From NCBI GenBank assembly GCA_905221605.1, contig CAJNDS010002425.1:55001-119000 (forward strand): DNA of 64,000 nt, in the 5' to 3' direction. A model generated the notes under the pieces. It worked only from the letters and a program-made list of their open reading frames with translations, was not told the origin of the DNA and did no database searches. Positions 29,069-39,062 of the stretch are shown here, piece after piece (within the stretch, counting starts at the first letter, position 1; each line of letters begins with the position of its first letter). The translations under genes and the position numbers were made by a program. The DNA is from Symbiodinium natans (lineage: Eukaryota > Sar > Dinophyceae > Suessiales > Symbiodiniaceae).

Positions 29069-29159
29069 CCATCAACCTGCTGCGAGGCCGTCCCCGTCAT
29101 CCAACGCCCCCACCGCTGTCTCTGGCTGAGCAAGAGGCGCTCCATGCCCTGGAATTGGG
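29069..29159 (+). CDS. Candidate exon, 29 codons
   Basis: CTAAGCTCAAG| acceptor, INLLRGRPRHPTPPPLS, LAEQEALHALEL, donor TTGGG|GTTTTG. Proline segment then helix. Confidence 0.48.
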
Positions 29160-29235
29160 GTTTTGGGTATGGGGTTTTGCACAGCAGAACCTTTATTGAC
29201 AACAGGGGTACAGTAGGGTTGACGCCTATATCTTC

Positions 29236-29368
29236 TACTTGGACGTTCGTGGTACTTATTAACCATTGAAAGCTGTACTTATAACCATGTTCGGTCACTT
29301 AAGGGCATATAAGTGGGTTGTAAGTACAGATAGAATTATAGGTAATGAGTACCATGAACCTCCAAGCA
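29236..29368. mobile_element. MITE-like element, family C (copy 2)
   Basis: TACTTGGACGTTCGTGGTAC left, GTACCATGAACCTCCAAGCA right, with GTACTTATAACC and GGTTGTAAGTAC inside. Confidence 0.85.
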
Positions 29369-29463
29369 CGGTGTACGTTGTTCAGGGCCGCACATTCACT
29401 TTCCGAGTTGTCGGGGATAGGGTTTTGGATATACTTGATGTGGGCTTGGGATGAGCAAGGGAC

Positions 29464-29570
29464 TAAAGGAGGGACCCCTATAAGGGACTGTAGGGGTTAT
29501 TCAGGGGTTATTTAGGCACACGGTATATATAGGAAGAAGTTTAACGGTCCCTTCTAGGGGTCCCTCCTTA
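29464..29570. mobile_element. Inverted-repeat element with about 24-bp arms
   Basis: AAGGAGGGACCCCTATAAGG left against CCTTCTAGGGGTCCCTCCTT right; only 1-2 mismatches. One copy seen. Confidence 0.85.
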
Positions 29571-30136
29571 TGCCCCTTAAGATGAAACCTAGACTGCCCT
29601 AAACCTCTAAACCCTTCTGAGTGCTTGAAGGGTCTGTTTGCTGTTTAGGGTTTAGCGTTTAGAGGTTAGGGTTTAGGGTGTAGGGTTTAGGGTTTATAGG
29701 GTTAACGGTTTAGGGGCGTTTTTCATTGGGGTTCTTGGCGGTTGCTACTGGCTCGTGCGCCATGAAGCCTGCGGTCGCTACCACTGCTAGCCCAAAACCC
29801 TAAACCCTAAACCCTAATCCTAAACCCTAATACTAAACCCTACACTTTCGGGAGATACTGGTCTGTTCTCTCAATTCCTGTTGTGATTCGATGCCTTCGT
29901 GGGATTCTTGGGTCTCTTTCGCATGTACTTTGCAGTTTAGGGTATAGGGTCTAGGCTTTTGGCTTTAGGGATTAGGGGTTAGGGGCTTTATAAGGTTTAG
30001 AGTTAGGCAAGCCTCAATTTCCCCACCCCCCCCCCCCCCCCCCCCGCCCTCCCGGCCCCCTGCCAGCCACATTCACCTAACCTAAGCCTTGTACACACTG
30101 AAGCTTAGTCAAGCTTTAAAGCCCAAAATTGCGCAG

Positions 30137-30265
30137 TCTAGTGCTTTGAAGCACCCGTTTGCTAGCGAAGATGCTTCATTTCACGATGAAGACTATCCAG
30201 TCTCCGGTGTATTCCGCATGTTCCTTTTTTCGACTCCGGAAGGTTCGAGCTGCCTAGAACAGTTG
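30137..30265 (+). CDS. Candidate exon, 43 codons, GTAAAG donor
   Basis: AATTGCGCAG| acceptor, SSALKHPFASEDASFHDED, YPVSGVFRMFLFSTPEG, SSCLEQL, donor CAGTTG|GTAAAG, phase 0. Open upstream to about 30089. Confidence 0.55.
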
Positions 30266-30355
30266 GTAAAGCATACCCCCCCCCCTCCCCCCCACCGCAC
30301 CCAAGCATCCCCCACCCATTCAATAGTAGCGGGTTGAGGTCTACAATATAGGACG

Positions 30356-30450
30356 AGTTTCCGAAATTCGGGCCTCCTTATTGGGGTCCTTATTGTAAGG
30401 GAATCCTGCTATTTGGGGATTTTCGGGGTCCCCTGTTTCGTAAACCCCCA
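30356..30450. mobile_element. MITE-like element, family F (copy 2)
   Basis: GAGTTTCCGAAATTCGGGCC left, GGGTCCCCTGTTTCGTAAAC right, interior TTGTAAGGGAATCCTGCTAT as in other copies. Confidence 0.65.
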
Positions 30451-30699
30451 TATGTTTGAAGGCTCATCAGGCATTAGAACCTGATTTATCAGCTACACCC
30501 TGAAACCCTATCAGCCCGAAAGCCCTAAACCCTAAACCCTAAACTTTAAACCCTAAACCCTAAACCCTAAACCCGAAAGCCCTAAGCGCTAAGCCCTACT
30601 TGCTACCCCCCCGAGCCCTTATAAGTATGGGGACAGCGTTGCGAGGTTGTCGATGTGGGTCGCGCCCTCAGAAGGGATGTTAAGCTTAGGTTTACTAGG

Positions 30700-30805
30700 A
30701 CCCAGGCTAGGCCCTTACTTCGCCGTTTTTTAGGGTTCTGGTTTCCTTACAAGCCCCTTTAAACCGGAAAGGGTGCCCTGTTTCTTCTTAGGTTACTCTT
30801 GCGTC
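30700..30805. mobile_element. MITE-like element, family H (copy 4)
   Basis: Shares TTTTAGGGTTCTGGTTTCCT, ACAAGCCCCTTTAAACCG, GGGTGCCCTG and TAGGTTACTCTTG with the first copy (310-410). Confidence 0.55.
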
Positions 30806-30872
30806 TTGTTTACAGCTGTGGGGTTCAGGGTCTAGTGTCAAGCGAGGCTGCTTTTGAGTTTCATGCCGAATT

Positions 30873-30990
30873 CCTACAATTTGCTTAAGAACCCTCCCCC
30901 CCCCCAAAAAAAAAAAAACATTCTTCCTCATAAGGGCAATATAGGGATTATTATTGTTTTTTTCTTTTGGGGTTCTTAAGCAAATAGTAG
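30873..30990. mobile_element. MITE-like element, family E (copy 3)
   Basis: CCTACAATTTGCTTAAGAAC left, GGGTTCTTAAGCAAATAGTA right; interior ATAAGGGCAATATAGGG. A half copy with CCTTATAAGG and GTTCTTCAGCAAGTGGTAG follows at 31245-31333. Confidence 0.82.
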
Positions 30991-31559
30991 ATTCGGCCGG
31001 GTGTTCTGGAGCCATGGCATGTCGAGACCTGAAGCTCCCTGAACCCTAAGACCTAGCAGAAACCCTAAGTCTTACTGACTCAACGCCCAACTTTTCAACT
31101 TTTGGGCTGCTTGTAAGGTAGTTTTTTCCTGAAAGTTTCAACTTCTACTTCCTCGGGAAAGAAGCCCAAGCAATCCCGCAAGAAAACCTCTTACATCCAA
31201 CTAATCCCCTGCTCATGGTTTCTGAGCTCCATTGGACAACAAAAGGGTTCCCCTTTTCCCTAAATTACCTTATAAGGAAGAATAAGTTTTTTCTTTTGTG
31301 GGGGAGGGGGGGGGGTTCTTCAGCAAGTGGTAGTGTTGTCTTCATCTCCGGTGAACCTCAGGCACTCATTAGTCCCGTGAGAAGCCCTTCGACACCGCCA
31401 ACCAAGTAAGAATCCAAACTCGACCCCCCCCCCACCTCCCCCCCACAGTTCTCAGCTGAATGAGTACACTTTACATTTCTTGGGATACTAGAATCCCCTA
31501 TAGAACTGAAACCATACAAGTTTTTGGGGGCTTATGAACTCAGCAACTAAGTATAAGAA

Positions 31560-31860
31560 CCCTGCAACCTAGAACCCCGCAAGCCGAAACCATGGTCAAT
31601 AGAACCAAAACACCTAATTCCCCAGTAGCCCTGAAACAGCTTGGCAACACGGGCCCTTATTGGGTCCCTTGTTACACAGCCCTTTTTTACACTGTGTGCA
31701 GTAAGAGCCCATACTTCGGATCCCTACAAACTTACAAACAAGGGTATAGGGGACCACTACGGGCCCATGGTTCTGACCTGACATCTAAGGTTGGAGCAAA
31801 GGGCCCTTGGTGTGTGTGTAAGGATTTCTACAACAAGGGGACCCGAAATTGAGGACCCAT
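31560..31860 (+). other. Open stretch of uncertain nature
   Basis: ATG at 31592 opens 86 codons to TGA (VNRTKTPNSPVALKQLGN, then KGPWCVCKDFYNKG). GGGCCCTTATTGGGTCCCTT and AAGGGGACCCGAAATTGAGG look like element ends, so this may be a repeat instead of a gene. Confidence 0.3.
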
Positions 31861-31865
31861 TTCTT

Positions 31866-31966
31866 GGAACCCTAAACCCTAAACCCTAAACCCTAAACCC
31901 TAAACCCTAAACCCTAAACCCTAAACCCTAAACCCTAAACCCTAAACCCTAAACCCTAAACCCAAA
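31866..31966. repeat. CCCTAAA array
   Basis: Fourteen units, followed by CTCAGCAG, the acceptor of the next exon. Confidence 0.95.
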
Positions 31967-31989
31967 CATCTAAGCTCCCATCTCAGCAG

Positions 31990-32040
31990 GCTTGAAAGCT
32001 GCGAAGCGCAGCCAAGAGGCTACTTGGCGGACACGTCGAG
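31990..32040 (+). CDS. Candidate basic exon
   Basis: ATCTCAGCAG| acceptor, LKAAKRSQEATWRTRR, donor TCGAG|GTTTCA. Confidence 0.45.
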
Positions 32041-32245
32041 GTTTCATATTGGGTTTCGATTTGGGGGGGCTAGTATGCTATTTTTTGTCATTTGTTACAT
32101 GGAGGCTTGAAAATTGCGAGATTTTTTGGAAGCTCCCAAAGCGAACTCTAAGCTCGGGGTCTTTTTTGGGCTACCCAAAACCACCGAAGCCCTCGAGAAT
32201 TCACGGTCGAAGCGCGGGAGAACTGAACCAGGCTTCGACGACCGC

Positions 32246-32343
32246 CTGTGACCTCCGTTTAAAAATTCCCAAGGCGAAACGGGGCTATTTTAGCGTGTGA
32301 CCTCCGTTTCAAAAACCCCAAAACTAAACGGGGCTATCTTAGC
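32246..32343. repeat. 49-bp direct tandem duplication
   Basis: Two units starting TGTGACCTCCGTTT and ending AACGGGGCTAT(T/C)TTAGC. Each unit has CCGTTT...AAACGG, so each can fold. Confidence 0.9.
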
Positions 32344-32605
32344 CATAAACTGCGGGCCCTCCAACAAAAACACCCCCCAAAAAAAAAAAAAAAAAAAACC
32401 AAAACTCCCTAGACCGGTCTAAGGCCGATCTCCTAAACTCCAAAATCCTAAACCTGATATCCTAAACTGCAAAGAATCCTAAACCATCCTAAGCCCCAAA
32501 TCCTAAACCCTAAACCCCAAATCCTAAACCCTAAATCCTAAGCCCTAAACCCTAAACCCGAAATCCTAAACCCTAAACCCTAAACTTCAAAGAAACGCCC
32601 CCCAG

Positions 32606-32684
32606 GATGGCGACGCAGCCGCCGACCAAGCGTCCAAGGCCGGCAGCGCTGCAGCGGACGAGGCCTCCTTGCAGTTGGGAAAGG
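32606..32684 (+). CDS. Candidate Ala/Asp-rich exon between opposed arrays
   Basis: GCCCCCCAG|GAT acceptor, DGDAAADQASKAGSAAADEA, SLQLGK, donor AAAGG|GTTTAGGG. Confidence 0.5.
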
Positions 32685-33004
32685 GTTTAGGGTTTAGGGT
32701 TTTGGGTTTTGGGTTTCGGGTTTAGGGTTTCGGGTTTGGGGTGTAGGATTTAGGGTTTAGTGGGTTTCGCCTCCTGTAGTTGGGTTCAAACCGAAGGGTT
32801 TGAGGGTTTTGGTTATCGGTTTAGGGTTTAAGGGTGTTCGTTAGTTGGGTTAAAACTAAATGGGTTTTAGGGTTTAAGTTTAAGGTTTAGGGGGCTTTTG
32901 GGTTGGGTGTTTAGGGTTTAGGGTTTAGGGCTTAGGGCTTAGGGCTGAGGGGGCTTCAGGGAGTTTCGCGATTAGGGCCGGACCCCAACTCCAACCGGTC
33001 TAAG

Positions 33005-33240
33005 AAGCGGCAACGACACCGTCAGAACCTGCCTGGCCCTGCTCCGGCTGCATGTGGTGGTGTGCCGGCACGGCTGCAGGTGCGGGTGTTCCGATTGCAG
33101 GTGGCGATGGGTTTCCGGCCGCATCTAGCGCTGCTGCGGGTGGCCACGCGCAGCGCTTGCCCAGCGTCAGCGACGAGCTGGGCGTGCAGCGGCAGATGAA
33201 CTTTTTGCTGACGTCGGTGCTAGATGAGACATTGCCGCCT
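33005..33240 (+). CDS. Candidate long exon, 78 codons
   Basis: CGGTCTAAG| acceptor, donor CCGCCT|GTAGGG, phase 0. AATTPSEPAWPCSG at the start, GTAAGAGVPIAGGDGFPAA in the middle, then QRLPSVSDELGVQRQMNFLL and TSVLDETLPP. Too long to be open by chance at this GC. Gly/Ala-rich then helical; family unknown. Confidence 0.58.
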
Positions 33241-33525
33241 GTAGGGAGTTTAGGGATAATATCTGCCCCAACATCCCTGCGTGAAGGGTAGCAGCACCTT
33301 TTAGGACCTTATTCAAAGTACTTGGGGTGAAGGTCGTATGCAACTTGAAGCTGCTTTGGGGGGATAATCACCTTGGGACCCTCAACCCCCACCGCCCCCC
33401 TTCCCCCCAGATCACCCCCGAAGTAACCTTCACCCTAAGTTTAGGATAGCCTAGGGTTTAGGGTTTAGGGTTTAGGGTCAGGCTTTAGGGTTTAGGCTTT
33501 AGGGTTTAGGGTTTAGGGTTGACAG

Positions 33526-33632
33526 TTGGGATGTTCCCCCCTCCTACTAGCAGTCCATGATAATTAGGGATTCCAGTACCCCTTAGGATAAGGCCTATTA
33601 AGGACTGCTAGTACAAGGCGGAACATGCCAAG
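33526..33632. mobile_element. MITE-like element, family D (copy 4)
   Basis: TTGGGATGTTCCCCCCTCCT left, GTACAAGGCGGAACATGCCA right, AGCAGTCC against GGACTGCT inside. Confidence 0.82.
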
Positions 33633-33741
33633 GTGACAGGATTAGGGTTTAGGGTTTAGGGTTAAGGTTTCAGGGTTTAGGGTTTAGGGTTTGACAGTAT
33701 TAGGGTAGCCCTAAGCCTACTTGGGACCCCCATGTGCCAAG

Positions 33742-33816
33742 CTTGTGGTGATCCTGCAGGCCAAGGATACTGGCTGGAGCAAGAAGGCAGGGACCGGAGA
33801 GATTCAGGGAGCGATG
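33742..33816 (+). CDS. Candidate exon, 25 codons
   Basis: TGTGCCAAG| acceptor, LVVILQAKDTGWSKKAGTG, EIQGAM, donor GCGATG|GTTTAG, phase 0. A second open frame gives CQACGDPAGQGYWLEQ, so the frame is not settled. Confidence 0.45.
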
Positions 33817-33885
33817 GTTTAGGGTTTAGGGTTTAGTGTCTAGGGTTTGAGGTTTAGTGTTTAGGGTTCAGGGTTCAGGGTTCAG

Positions 33886-33939
33886 CAGCTCCGGATCGAG
33901 CAGTTTTATGGTAGTGTTGTATTTACGGCTCTGATATGA
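33886..33939 (+). CDS. Candidate terminal exon
   Basis: AGGGTTCAG| acceptor, QLRIEQFYGSVVFTALI, TGA. An internal donor TTTATG|GTAGTG is possible. Confidence 0.35.
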   Translation, partial: QLRIEQFYGSVVFTALI

Positions 33940-34423
33940 TGCCCGCCCACCCAGAGAATCCCATAACATTCAGAAAATTTACAGTATCTTCATACATCAA
34001 TGTTCTACTCAACGAAGGTTCCGATCATAGAACATTTCGTTCTTAAACTTCCGTATAGCTTCACATAAAGAAGAAGACTGTTATTACAAGAGAAAGAGTG
34101 CGCCCTGAAGCTTTGAACTTCAGGCCTTGAGGGGCGGAAACCCTAAACCCAGGCTTTGAGGCCCTGAAACCCTAAACCTCAGGCCTTGAGACCTCGAAAC
34201 CCTGAACCCCGGGCCCGGCACACTGAAACCCTAAACTCCAGGACCCTAAACATAAGGCCCTGAAACAGACCCTACACTTGAGACCCTAAACCCTTGAGCC
34301 CCTAAACCCTTGAGACTCTGAGTCCTTGAGACCCTAAACCCTTGAGACCCCTTGAGACCCTAAACCCTTGAGCCCCTAAACGCTTGAGACTCTAAACCCT
34401 TGGGGGGGGGGGGGGGGTAGGCA

Positions 34424-34610
34424 GTCGACAAGCCTTGTCGACGAAGCCGTGCCTTGTCGACGAAGCCTTGTGCCTTGTCTACGTAGCCTTGTGCCTTGTC
34501 GGCGAAGCCTTGTCCTGGCAGACGAAGCCCTGTGCCTTGTCGACGAAGCCTTGTGCCTTAAAGACCTGAATGCTTTCGTCGACAAGGCACAAGGCTTCGT
34601 CGACAAGGCC
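34424..34610. repeat. Minisatellite GCCTTGTCGACGAAGCCTTGT with inverted end copies
   Basis: About six 21-24 bp units reading GCCTTGTCGACGAAGCCTTG, then two inverted units (TTCGTCGACAAGGCACAAGG). Each unit has a GTCGAC core flanked by AAGGC/GCCTT-type arms, so single units fold and the two halves can also pair. Confidence 0.9.
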
Positions 34611-34799
34611 AATTTGCGCGAGGAGAGCCAACGCCGCCAAGAGGCCCGAGCAGATGCGAGTCAACAACCGCCCGACTTGATTCCGCCTTGTTTTTGCCCT
34701 TTTTGGAAAAGATGAGCATAACAGTAGTTAGAAAGCGGTGGACACATCCATGTCGACGAGGCCGCGCGGGCTTGGAAGAAGACCCAACAACGACAATCT

Positions 34800-35291
34800 T
34801 TGGGAGAAGCGCAAAACCCAGCTCGCTACAGAGCGCGCCGAACAAAGCTGACGCCGGGCGAGACCCATGTCTTTCGCGTGTCAGTGCGTGTGATCCCAGA
34901 CATGTATCCCGCGCAGGTCCCGCAGCACCTCCAGGACCATCGGCGCGCAGACAGAGAGAACGCGGCCAACTCTCGTGCCCGCGAAGCAGGCAACGGCGCC
35001 GCGTTCAGCAGCGGACTTGAGATGACTATCGTGTTCGGTCTTACAGGCAAGCCTTTGCGAGTCGCGAAGTTTGAACGCCTTCCTCATTTCGCGGGCTCAG
35101 CTAGATGTTACAAGCTCATCTATATTCGTTTTTTCCACCACGAACTCTTGCCTTGCCACATCGCCAGAGCTCAAGAGCGGACGTGCATAAACTGCGCCTC
35201 GCTGTCTTGCCCGGACCATGTCCGGGCGCAATTGGCTCGCTTCGTGTTGAGCCACGGTCCCCTGCAAAACACTAAAACCCTAAAACCCTAA
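34800..35291 (+). CDS. Longest uninterrupted frame, 163 codons
   Basis: ATG to TAA with no telomere-type repeat inside until the very end. Segments: MGEAQNPARYRARRTKLTPG, THVFRVSVRVIPDMYPAQVP, NGAAFSSGLEMTIVFGLTGK, KLIYIRFFHHELLPCHIARA, RTCINCASLSCPDHVRAQLA. CxxC and a following Cys/His suggest a possible zinc site. The lack of introns is unusual here and could mean a retrocopy. Not recognised. Confidence 0.5.
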   Translation: MGEAQNPARYRARRTKLTPGETHVFRVSVRVIPDMYPAQVPQHLQDHRRADRENAANSRAREAGNGAAFSSGLEMTIVFGLTGKPLRVAKFERLPHFAGSARCYKLIYIRFFHHELLPCHIARAQERTCINCASLSCPDHVRAQLARFVLSHGPLQNTKTLKP

Positions 35292-35528
35292 AGGGGTTTA
35301 AACCTACCTTATTGTCTCCACGCCTCACCTAGCGAGCACTGGGCAGAAACACCCCTCCCTCCCCCTTTCGACCCAGCTCCCCACCTCGACCCTGCGAACC
35401 CTCGACCCTGCGAAATCCTGCTGAAGTGGAGCCTTTAAGCCCAAGCCACTAAACCCAAACAGGCCCAAGCACTTTAAGACCCTAACCCTAAATCCTAAAC
35501 CCTAAACCCTAAACCGCACCAGCCCCAG

Positions 35529-35588
35529 GACCAGGGTCGGCTGGCGTCCATTGCAGCAAAGATGGCCGGGCTGGTGGCTTGGCTAGGG
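35529..35588 (+). CDS. Candidate exon
   Basis: CAGCCCCAG|GAC acceptor, DQGRLASIAAKMAGLVAWLG, donor TAGGG|GTTTAC, phase 0. Confidence 0.45.
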
Positions 35589-36562
35589 GTTTACGGTTTA
35601 CGCTTTCGGGTTGAGGGTTTAGGGCTTAGGGCTTAGGTCTGCGGGTACCTTATGTCCCCTCGATATTTAAACTTCCAAGGATTATATAGGATGCCTCAGT
35701 ACCCTCATTCCTACAAACCAGGGCTTGCGGGGGATGAGGGTTGAGGGTCCAGGGTGGCCCAAAGACCTGAACTTGAGGTTTGGGGGGTTGAGGCTTGACG
35801 GGGTTGGGGTTTTGGGTTGAGGGCGTTCAGGGTTGAGGGGTCTTAAGCTTGGGTGTTGTTCTAGGGTTTGTTGGGCTGTAGGGGTTCAGAGTTCAGGGTG
35901 TTCAGGGCGTGCAGTGTGGGCGTCGGGATGTGTTCAGGTTTTCATTTAGTTCTACGCTTCCGGGTCGTGTTCTGGGCATGTCTTAGGGTTTTGCACTTTT
36001 TGGAGTTTAGGCAGTCTAAGAGTTGAAGTTCTTAACCCCTAGGCCCCACTAGGATGGGCCATCTTACCCAATTCGCAAACAAGGTCCCAAACTCCCCAAA
36101 ACACCCCTAAACCCTTAACCCTTAACCCGAAACCCTAAACCCTAAACCGTTGATATGCTAAATGGTGGTGGAGTAATGGGCTCCGATCCCCATCCACCCT
36201 CGCACCTAAGCCCTGAAACCCTTTCAAACCCTCAAATCCTCAAAGCCCAAATCTCCTATGCCCTGAACCCCCAACCCGTCACCCCACACGCCCCTTTCCA
36301 AGCCCTATGCCCTGAACCCTGTATCCCTAAACCCTAAGTCCCAAACCCTGCATCCCCAAACCCTGTCCTGAACCTTGAGACCCTAAACCCTAACTAAGTC
36401 CCAAGCCCTGTGTCCCCAAACCCTAACCCTTAGGCTCAAAATAGCCCCAAAAACCGTGTGTCACGGCTTTTGGGCCCAAACACCTCAATGTACGAGTTCT
36501 TGGAGCCTTAGGGTAAGTCCCAAACCCTGTATCCCTATACACTATACATCACTATACCTCAG

Positions 36563-36691
36563 GACGCTGGCATGCCGGAAGCGGCAGCCAAGACGGCCGG
36601 TATGTTGGCGGAACAGGCGCTGACAGCTGAGCCTACGCCTCCGCCGCCCGGCACCACGTTGAGGAGTTCAGGGCTCAGGACAAAGGCGTAA
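36563..36691 (+). CDS. Candidate exon, 42 codons to a stop
   Basis: CTATACCTCAG|GAC acceptor, DAGMPEAAAKTAGMLAEQAL, TAEPTPPPPGTTLRSSGLR, TKA, TAA. A GA donor (TTGAG|GAGTTC) could end it earlier. Confidence 0.52.
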   Translation, partial: DAGMPEAAAKTAGMLAEQALTAEPTPPPPGTTLRSSGLRTKA

Positions 36692-37124
36692 AGTTAGGGT
36701 TGAGGATTCGGGTTCAGGGTTTCAGGGGTTCAGAGCCTATAATTACTCCACACCCTAAACCCCAAGCCCCAAACCCTAAACCCTAAACCCTCAACCCTGT
36801 GAGTTCTGGGTCTGTGGGATGGAGAGTTTAGGGGGCGGAACCTGACCCCAATGTTGGGGGTTGAAAGGAGGGACTCCGGGTTCTCAGGACAGTTAAGGGG
36901 TAGGGGTTAGGGGTTTGGGGTTTAGGGTTTAGGGTTTAGGGTTTAGGGTTTAGAAGGGGTTAGGTGTTAGTGCTTCTTCAGCTTCGGGAGTTGTGTTAGG
37001 GCGCGAGGTTCCGAGCCGCTGTGTTCGATGCTGGGTTCGGAGGTGGTGGGCGCGAAATCACACTAAACCCTAAACCCTAAACCCTAAACCCTAAACCCTA
37101 AACCCTAAACCCTAAACCCTAAAC

Positions 37125-37265
37125 TAATGCCCTTCAGAACCCTCAGACCCAGAGCCGGCACTGATTCCCCTTTTTCAGAGTTCAGGTTCCCTTCTAGGGC
37201 CCTTTGAACCCAAAAAGGGGGCACCCTTTGTGTTCCCATTTTCCTCCTGGGTCTAGCAACTCGAA
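37125..37265. mobile_element. MITE-like element, family H (copy 5)
   Basis: CAGACCCAGAGCCGGCACTG left, TTCCTCCTGGGTCTAG right (CCCAG against CTGGG), with TTCCCTTCTAGGGCCCTTTG and AAAAAGGGGGCACCC inside. Another copy lies at 37502-37626 (CTCGGACCCAGAGTAG to TCCCGGATCTAG). Confidence 0.6.
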
Positions 37266-37642
37266 GTAGCCGGAACCACAAGAGTAGCACGAGCCTACAC
37301 TGCCTCACATGAGCTTATAGGGTTTAGGGTAGGGGTTAGGGTTTAGGGCTTAGGGCTTAGGATTTGCAGGGTTTAGGGTTTTTAGGGTTTAGGGCTTAGG
37401 GTGGTTCACTGAAGTACACCGAAGAGAGAGACCCCTTCCCGAACACCAAAGAGACTAGGCGACAAGTCTTCGCACTGGTTGTGAGTGCTAGCCCGCAGCA
37501 GACAGAGGTTCTCGGACCCAGAGTAGTTTTTTTCCCCTTTTTTGAGGGTTTAGGTTCCCTTAGACTTAAGCCCCTTTACACCAAAAAAGATCACCCTTTT
37601 CATTCCTACGTAACTCCCGGATCTAGCTTTTTAGGGTTTCAG

Positions 37643-37725
37643 AACCATGCCAGTGGAAGAGGCCCATGCCATACCCGGCCCGGGTGGAGTGCCGCACAGC
37701 CGTCCCTGGCTACGAGCAAGACTGC
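37643..37725 (+). CDS. Penultimate exon of a two-exon gene end
   Basis: AGGGTTTCAG| acceptor, 27 codons PCQWKRPMPYPARVECRT, AVPGYEQDC, donor GACTGC|GTGAAG, phase 0, matching the next exon. Confidence 0.55.
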
Positions 37726-37917
37726 GTGAAGCTTGCTTCCATAAGAGTTTATTTTAGTATCACACAGCACTTGCTTATCTGGGCTTTGGAGTACTATACT
37801 TTAATACTTTTTTTGGTTTTGGGTTTCCATTATAGCTACTTATACCGAAAAAGTATATACTTTTTTTCTGGGTCTACTCCAGAGGTAGGTTATAGTTCTA
37901 CTTGTTTTATACTACAG
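37726..37917 (+). mobile_element. 192-bp GT-AG intron made of a T-rich family H-like element
   Basis: Starts GTGAAGCTTGCTTCC. Inside, TTTTTTTGGTTTTGGGTTTC and TATACCGAAAAAGTATATAC match the family H layout; CTGGGTCTACTCCAGAGG follows, and it ends TTTTATACTACAG. The inverted pair GTATACTTT-like/AAAGTATATAC is visible. Confidence 0.5.
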
Positions 37918-37986
37918 GATTATGTATTGGAGAATGTTAATGTTGGCCACGTTTGGCCAGACCCTGAAGACAAAGAACATCTCTGA
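37918..37986 (+). CDS. Terminal exon, DYVLENVNVGHVW
   Basis: TACTACAG|GAT acceptor, DYVLENVNVGHVWPDPED, KEHL, TGA. Joins in phase after GYEQDC. Its first residues resemble the exon at 48463 (DYVYPMENVNLGNLT), pointing to paralogous copies 10.5 kb apart. Confidence 0.58.
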   Translation, partial: DYVLENVNVGHVWPDPEDKEHL

Positions 37987-38074
37987 ACGTGCTGGGTTTG
38001 AAGTGATCGCAGCTTGCAGGGCCTCATTGTGATTCCAGGATATAAGAATGCAATAGCCAACTGTAGTGTGTACA

Positions 38075-38265
38075 TACATATATAAAGAGCAAGCAATATA
38101 ACGATATTTTCGTATTATATATATATATATGTATGTGTAATAGATAGAAATACTGAACTAACAACATCATAATGGACTAGTAGAATGGCACACGTATATA
38201 GTATTAGCAGACAATAATATAGTCATAAATTAACGTAATCATCAGATATTTAGAATGCGCTCATT

Positions 38266-38336
<71 letters not shown>

Positions 38337-38400
38337 CAAATCGTAACCAGCCTAACAGTAAAGAATATAATGCATTATAACATGGAGGGTGTTTAATCCA
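38075..38400. repeat. AT-rich intergenic block with (TAG)n
   Basis: (AT)n at 38105-38130 and about 24 TAG triplets at 38266-38336, downstream of the stop at 37986. Lacks telomere-type repeats, so probably a true spacer between genes. Confidence 0.85.
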
Positions 38401-38751
38401 AGCCCTAAACACCAAAACCTAAACCCTTTCTGTCAGACAGAGGAGGGGGGGGGGGGTCCGAACCTACAGATTCTTCTTGCCACCTTTTAATTCAAGAGCT
38501 CGATGGTATACCAGTCTTATATTGTAAAAATGTAAATGAAGCTTGTGGAGGGTTTGGGGTTGGGCTTCCTGAGCCTTCGTCCAGGGTCCTAAGCCTTTAA
38601 GACCCAAAACCCGCAAGACACAAACTGTTCAAACCTAAATCAACCCCCCCCCCCCCCCCCCCCTACCTAAAACCCTAAACCCTAAACCCTAAACCCTAAA
38701 CCCTAAACCCTAAACCCTAAACCCTAAACCCTAAACCCTTAACCAGCTCAG

Positions 38752-38820
38752 GGGGCTTTGAACGCTATGAACACCAAAGCGATGTCAAGCCATACGTCAG
38801 GGAGTCGAAAGCACCAGGGA
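38752..38820 (+). CDS. Candidate exon
   Basis: CCAGCTCAG| acceptor after a CCCTAAA array, GFERYEHQSDVKPYVRESK, APG, possible GC donor GGGA|GCCGAA. A second frame is open. Confidence 0.38.
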
Positions 38821-38824
38821 GCCG

Positions 38825-39062
38825 AACTAGAGTTCTTATGATTAATAGTAAGAATTTTAATACTAATAATAATTATTGTTACTACGATTATGATTATGAT
38901 CATTCTTAATTCGTGGTTATCATTAATTAGTGATTAATACTAAGAATGTTCATAATACTAATAATAATCATTACTAGTTACTAATTATCATTACTATAAC
39001 TTTTAATATTATCATTATTATTATTAATTAGTGATTATTATTAACCATTATTACTATACTAT
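38825..39062. repeat. Taa/att-rich low-complexity block with internal symmetry
   Basis: Only A, T and sparse C/G; AATACTAATAATAATTATTG and similar words repeat, and ATTAATTAGTGATTA occurs twice. Sharply different composition from the flanks. Confidence 0.85.
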
